In this document: in pieces, positions 60,440-64,000 of the stretch
Layout: every line of letters starts with the position of its first letter
Numbering within the stretch: position 1 is the first letter of the stretch
Assembly: GCA_029465975.1 (NCBI GenBank)
Contig: CM055742.1
Coordinates: 7,392,099-7,456,098 of the forward strand
Length of the DNA stretch: 64,000 bases
Direction of reading: 5' to 3'
Source: Dallia pectoralis
Taxonomy: Eukaryota; Chordata; Actinopteri; Esociformes; Umbridae
The notes under the pieces: generated by a model
Databases searched by the model: none
What the model saw: only the letters and a program-made list of their open reading frames with translations
What the model was told of the DNA's origin: nothing
Made by a program: the position numbers and the translations under genes

Positions 60440-62430
60440 CAACATATTGTTCATTTTTATTCAATATTATTTAATATCCTCACCAAAGATAATTTGGTAA
60501 ACACCATAATCCCTTTCAGGTTGATCGTTGTTTTGAGTTTCTTGCCTCGTATGAGGAAACATCAAATTCACGCAGCCCAGTTTCCTGATATGGAACTCTT
60601 CCAAGAAAGCATACCTTTTAACAACCTGCTTATCAGGAACAGAAAGTATACGTTCTTTCATTTCCAGGTGAACCACAGACAGAGGTCTAATGGTGCATGT
60701 GTCCCTCCTGTTTTGGGAAATATGCAAGAACAAACAGTATGCAAGTATTTGTCAAATCCACTGAATGACACTTCAGGCAATGGTGAAACCATCATGTGCC
60801 CGCGTTAAATGTTACCATTGCGTTATATCAGTGAAAATGTATTTAATCTCACCAGAATTGTTTTCATTTTACGAGGCTTTGTGAATGATTTTGTAAAATT
60901 AGATAATTTTCTCAGAATAATAGTTTAGTAATCCCTTTCAGGTTGATAATATTTTTGCCTTCTAAAAGCAAACAGCCAAATCCACTAAACCCAGGAGGCT
61001 TGCAACTATTAGGCTACAAGAAAGAATACCTTTTTACAATCCTGCTCATCTGGAACAGCAAGTATTGTAGTTATTTTGCATTTCAAGCAGCACCATTTTC
61101 AACCAGAACCATTTGAAGCTGAACAAATTCAAGCAGCACCATTTCAAGCAGAACCATTTCCAAGCAGAACCATTTCAAGTAGAACCATTTCCAAGCAGAA
61201 CCATTTCAAGCAGAAACATTTCCAAGCAGAACCATTTTAAGCAGAACCATTTCCAAGCAGGACCATTCCAAGAAGAACCATTTCCAAGCACCCGTATGAG
61301 ACACCTGTGTAATTTCCACAAGTACAAAATGGTATGTTTAATATCAACCTGTCTTATGTGCTGTAAATGCAATTGTTGATGTGTCCTATGCGGTTATGGG
61401 GTAGGTTATAGTAATACAACAATGAATACATCCAGTTAAATCAACATAGTATTCTTTTATAAAAAATGTGTACGTATTAATCTCATTTTACAAGGCTTTG
61501 TGAATGCTTTTGTACAATGTGATAATATTCTGCGAAAAATAATTTAGTAAACGTCATAATTCCTTTCAGGTTGATCAGTCTGTTGTTTTAAGTTTCTTGC
61601 CTCGTATGAGGAAACTTCAAATCTACACAGCCCAGTTCCTGATATGGAACTCTTACAAGAAAGCATACCTGTAACCTTCTTATCAGGAACAGAAAGTATA
61701 CATTCTTTCGCTTCCAGGTGAACCACAGACAGAGGTCTAATGGTGCATGTGTCCCTCCAGTTTTGGGAAATATGTCAAGTATGGGTGTCTATTTTTTTTT
61801 ACAAGCACAAACAGCATGTCAGCTTTCAACTTGTCCTATGTGTTTGAAATATAATTATTATATGCTGTCATGTGGTTCAAATAGCACATTACTTTATGAT
61901 GCCACATGAAAAGAGGTAATAAAAAGAATTGATGAATATTACCCACGAATTTGCTTGTTCTTCATATTTCTCGTAGATCTACAAACCAATAGTTTGGTGC
62001 CAAAATTTTACGCGACATGAATTACCTGAGTAGTAGCCTTGTGTCTAATTGGTCAATCAAAGCCAATGCATTTTATTTGTCAAATCCAATGAATCACACT
62101 TCAGACAATGGTAAAATCAATATGTGCCCACAGTAAATATTACCATTGCATTATATCAGTGAACATGTATTTAATCTTCACCAGAATTCTTTTCATTTCA
62201 CAAGGCTTTACGAATGGTTTTGTAAAATAAGAAAATATTCTCAGAATAATAGTTTCGTAATCCCTTTTAGGTTGATCATTCTGTATATAAAAAAGTTGCC
62301 GTCTAAAGGGAAACAGCCAAATCCACTAAAACCCTTTTAAGAAAGAATACCTTTTTACAATCCTGCTCATCTGGAACAGCAAGTATTGTAGTTATTTTGC
62401 ATTTCAACTAGAACTATGTCGAAGAACTGT
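60440..62430. repeat. Four-part diverged local repeat upstream of lipoxygenase B
   Basis: Blocks at about 60490-60720, 60925-61090, 61545-61780 and 62245-62410 share an ordered set of phrases: TAATCCCTTTCAGGTTGAT, then TTGCC, then AAGAAAGCATACCT or AAGAAAGAATACCT, then CTTATCAGGAACAG or CTCATCTGGAACAG with AAGTAT. Blocks 1 and 3 are close to each other (both continue with GTGAACCACAGACAGAGGTC), and so are blocks 2 and 4 (both contain CAGCCAAATCCACTAAA). This suggests an old duplication followed by a duplication of the pair. Short open frames occur on both strands but none is preserved among the copies. Confidence 0.75.
61083..61290 (+). repeat. About 15-bp tandem repeat (AAGCAGAACCATTTCC)
   Basis: About a dozen imperfect units of AAGCAGAACCATTTC or CAAGCAGCACCATTT inside the four-part repeat region. 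An 88-codon frame across it (KQNHFQAEPF-like) is an artefact. Confidence 0.85.
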
Positions 62431-62939
62431 TGAGGAACTAAAGAACATCTTTTAAAATGGATTGATGACTGGAGGAGCTGGAAAGAAAACCGACGACGAC
62501 GAACGCCGAAGCCTGCTCATTGATGGAAAAAGTAGGACACAAAACTCCAAAATCATAACCCCAATCTGCATGACTCTGGTACAACTGCACATACAAACTG
62601 CTTTTGACTTTTATAGGAGAAATCTAGAATATTGAGTCACAGTTTGGGATGCAAAGTGCATTACAGAAAGCAACAACAAACAGCCAGTACAAAAATACAT
62701 ATATTGGTTGATGGTTTTGTTTCTTAACGAAAAAAAAGTTGTAAATCGGGGTGAGTGCTTTTTGACCCCTGACAAATCAGTTCCCTGAACTCTTCAGCTT
62801 GTTTCATAAACAGAGGTTGTGTATGCAGGTATAATTCGATGAAGACTTAGACCTAACCTTACCTTTAAACAAACTGTAAAAGCAAATGTCAATCACAATC
62901 AATAAAATTATTTCATTAACATGTTTAAATTGTAAGTTA
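62431..62939. other. Short unique stretch with one exon-like frame
   Basis: A plus-strand frame from ATG 62465 reads MTGGAGKKTDDDERRSLLID and is bounded by a possible donor (AAAAAGTAGGA near 62530). It is GC-richer than the surroundings, but I recognise no family and no partner exon. The rest is unremarkable. Confidence 0.25.
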
Positions 62940-63540
62940 CCAAAAGCATCTTCATACTGCACCAACACATGTTTCATTGGTTAGAGAGCCCCAACATACA
63001 GAGTCCATTGAAGTCCAAACTATTTTATATATAATTCCCAAAGCAGGTTTACGATAACATCATGTCACAATACACACATTGTTATAAAACTATATTTAGC
63101 AGGACAGAGGTGAACATATAGATGAATGTATGCCTTGTGTTGCTTCTGTACGTGCGGATGGTCTCTCTGTTAGGGTGTCTGTTCAGAGATACCTTATAAC
63201 GATCATATAACTCTGGTCTCCTTTTGGCTAATTAGTCATAACATGCCTTCCATTTCCTGCCCACAGTTTATAATTCTTCTGACTAATGACAGCTATTCAT
63301 GTCTATATGACATTTATTATCTAGGATTATAATTAATTTGATTATGCTTATTATGATTGTTCCATTATGGTAATTGATTAATGTAATCATGGGTGTCATA
63401 ACAACACAGGAAAGATTAATTAGGGAATTGGGGACAGGAAGTGGGTGAGGAAAACATGGAAGTACTGCAGGCTAGGGAAGTGTGGGTAGGAGAAAAGAGA
63501 GGGGGGTTATTAGCAAAGAACTATTAGGATTAAACATAAA
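62940..63540 (-). repeat. 3' flank of lipoxygenase C, copy of the flank of lipoxygenase B
   Basis: Counterpart of 51060-51660 with small insertions (for example near 63125-63190) and point changes. It confirms that the duplicated unit extends at least 0.7 kb beyond the stop codons. Confidence 0.85.
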
Positions 63541-63651
63541 CTGTTTCTGCTTCCAGTGCTCAGTTTTAAAAGATTATTTCTCTTTTTTAAATAAGCTTCT
63601 AACAAAACCCATTGATCACAATCTCAATCAAATGTTTTTTCTAGCACTATT

Positions 63652-64000
63652 TTAGAGGGCTACACAGGCCTCTATTTTCTCAGGGTCCAGGTAGGTGTAG
63701 GGCAGCTCAAGTTCTACATTTCGGAAGTGTATTTCAGCACTCAGGTTCTTCAGCTCTTGCTTGCATTCGTTTATCTTCTGCAATGGGAACTTCTCAGAGA
63801 AGTGCTGCTCTGGGTAGTCTCCAAGAAGGACCTGGGGAAGTCACGGAGAATAGGAAAAGTGAATGTGTGACCAAAGGATACACTTTTCCTATATATTGCA
63901 TTACATTTTCCTGAAGCTTTATGGAACCTGATATAAAGCAAGACTGATATAATATTAGTCTGATATCATTTGGTTCCAAATGAAGTGTCTTAAATGACCA
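63652..64000 (-). CDS. Lipoxygenase C, partial (last exon and part of last intron)
   Basis: Exon 14 is 63831-63652: GTC CTT ... to TAA, 60 codons, in frame, encoding VLLGDYPEQHFSEKFPLQKI and ending [17 protein letters not shown]. It is preceded by a good acceptor (CTTCCCCAG). The adjoining intron (63832-64000) is alignable base for base with the last intron of copy B over most of its length, so this is a recent tandem copy. It shares the C-terminal Leu. It is four codons shorter than B in the variable stretch before LPYTYL. The rest of the gene lies beyond the window, so whether it is functional cannot be judged. Confidence 0.92.

Overview
The window is vertebrate nuclear DNA, almost certainly from a ray-finned (teleost) fish. 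Genes are split into short exons with GT-AG introns, introns are packed with CA/TG, CT and longer tandem repeats, and a remnant of a fish-type Tc1 transposon is present. No bacterial-type operons or CRISPR arrays occur. Gene calls come from reading spliced translations by eye against remembered families; no search was run.

Layout. (1) 1-2010: 5' flank and a small GC-rich, NRF1-like promoter block near 860-1085. (2) 2011-38341, + strand: a complete TBCK gene in 25 coding exons, all in frame, encoding 892 residues (human about 893). It has an N-terminal kinase-like module with degenerate catalytic motifs, a TBC Rab-GAP module with both catalytic fingers kept, and a C-terminal rhodanese-like module without the catalytic cysteine. 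Its introns carry more than a dozen separate mini- and microsatellites. The stop codon lies in the first unit of a small tandem duplication that continues into the 3' UTR. (3) 38342-42008: poly(A) signal, a 1.5-kb 45-bp minisatellite, then a TATA promoter and a probable non-coding first exon of the next gene. (4) 42009-48210, + strand: lipoxygenase A, 14 exons, with exon 9 cut short and an in-frame stop in exon 10, so probably a pseudogene. (5) 48211-51753: intergenic, with nested inverted-repeat DNA transposons. (6) 51754-59163, - strand: lipoxygenase B, 14 intact exons, 668 residues, iron ligands present, ending in Leu rather than the usual Ile. A Tc1 remnant sits in intron 11. (7) 59164-63651: the upstream region of B, with a diverged four-part local repeat and a 15-bp-type array. 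(8) 63652-64000, - strand: the last exon and part of the last intron of lipoxygenase C, a close tandem copy of B including intron and 3' flank.

TBCK works in endosome and mTOR-linked trafficking (Rab5-effector FERRY complex in mammals), and the lipoxygenases oxygenate polyunsaturated fatty acids; the sequence shows no functional link beyond neighbourhood. The most notable biology is a lipoxygenase cluster in birth-and-death evolution (one decaying copy and two close tandem copies with an altered C-terminal residue) and an unusually repeat-dense TBCK locus. I did not find a wholly new system.
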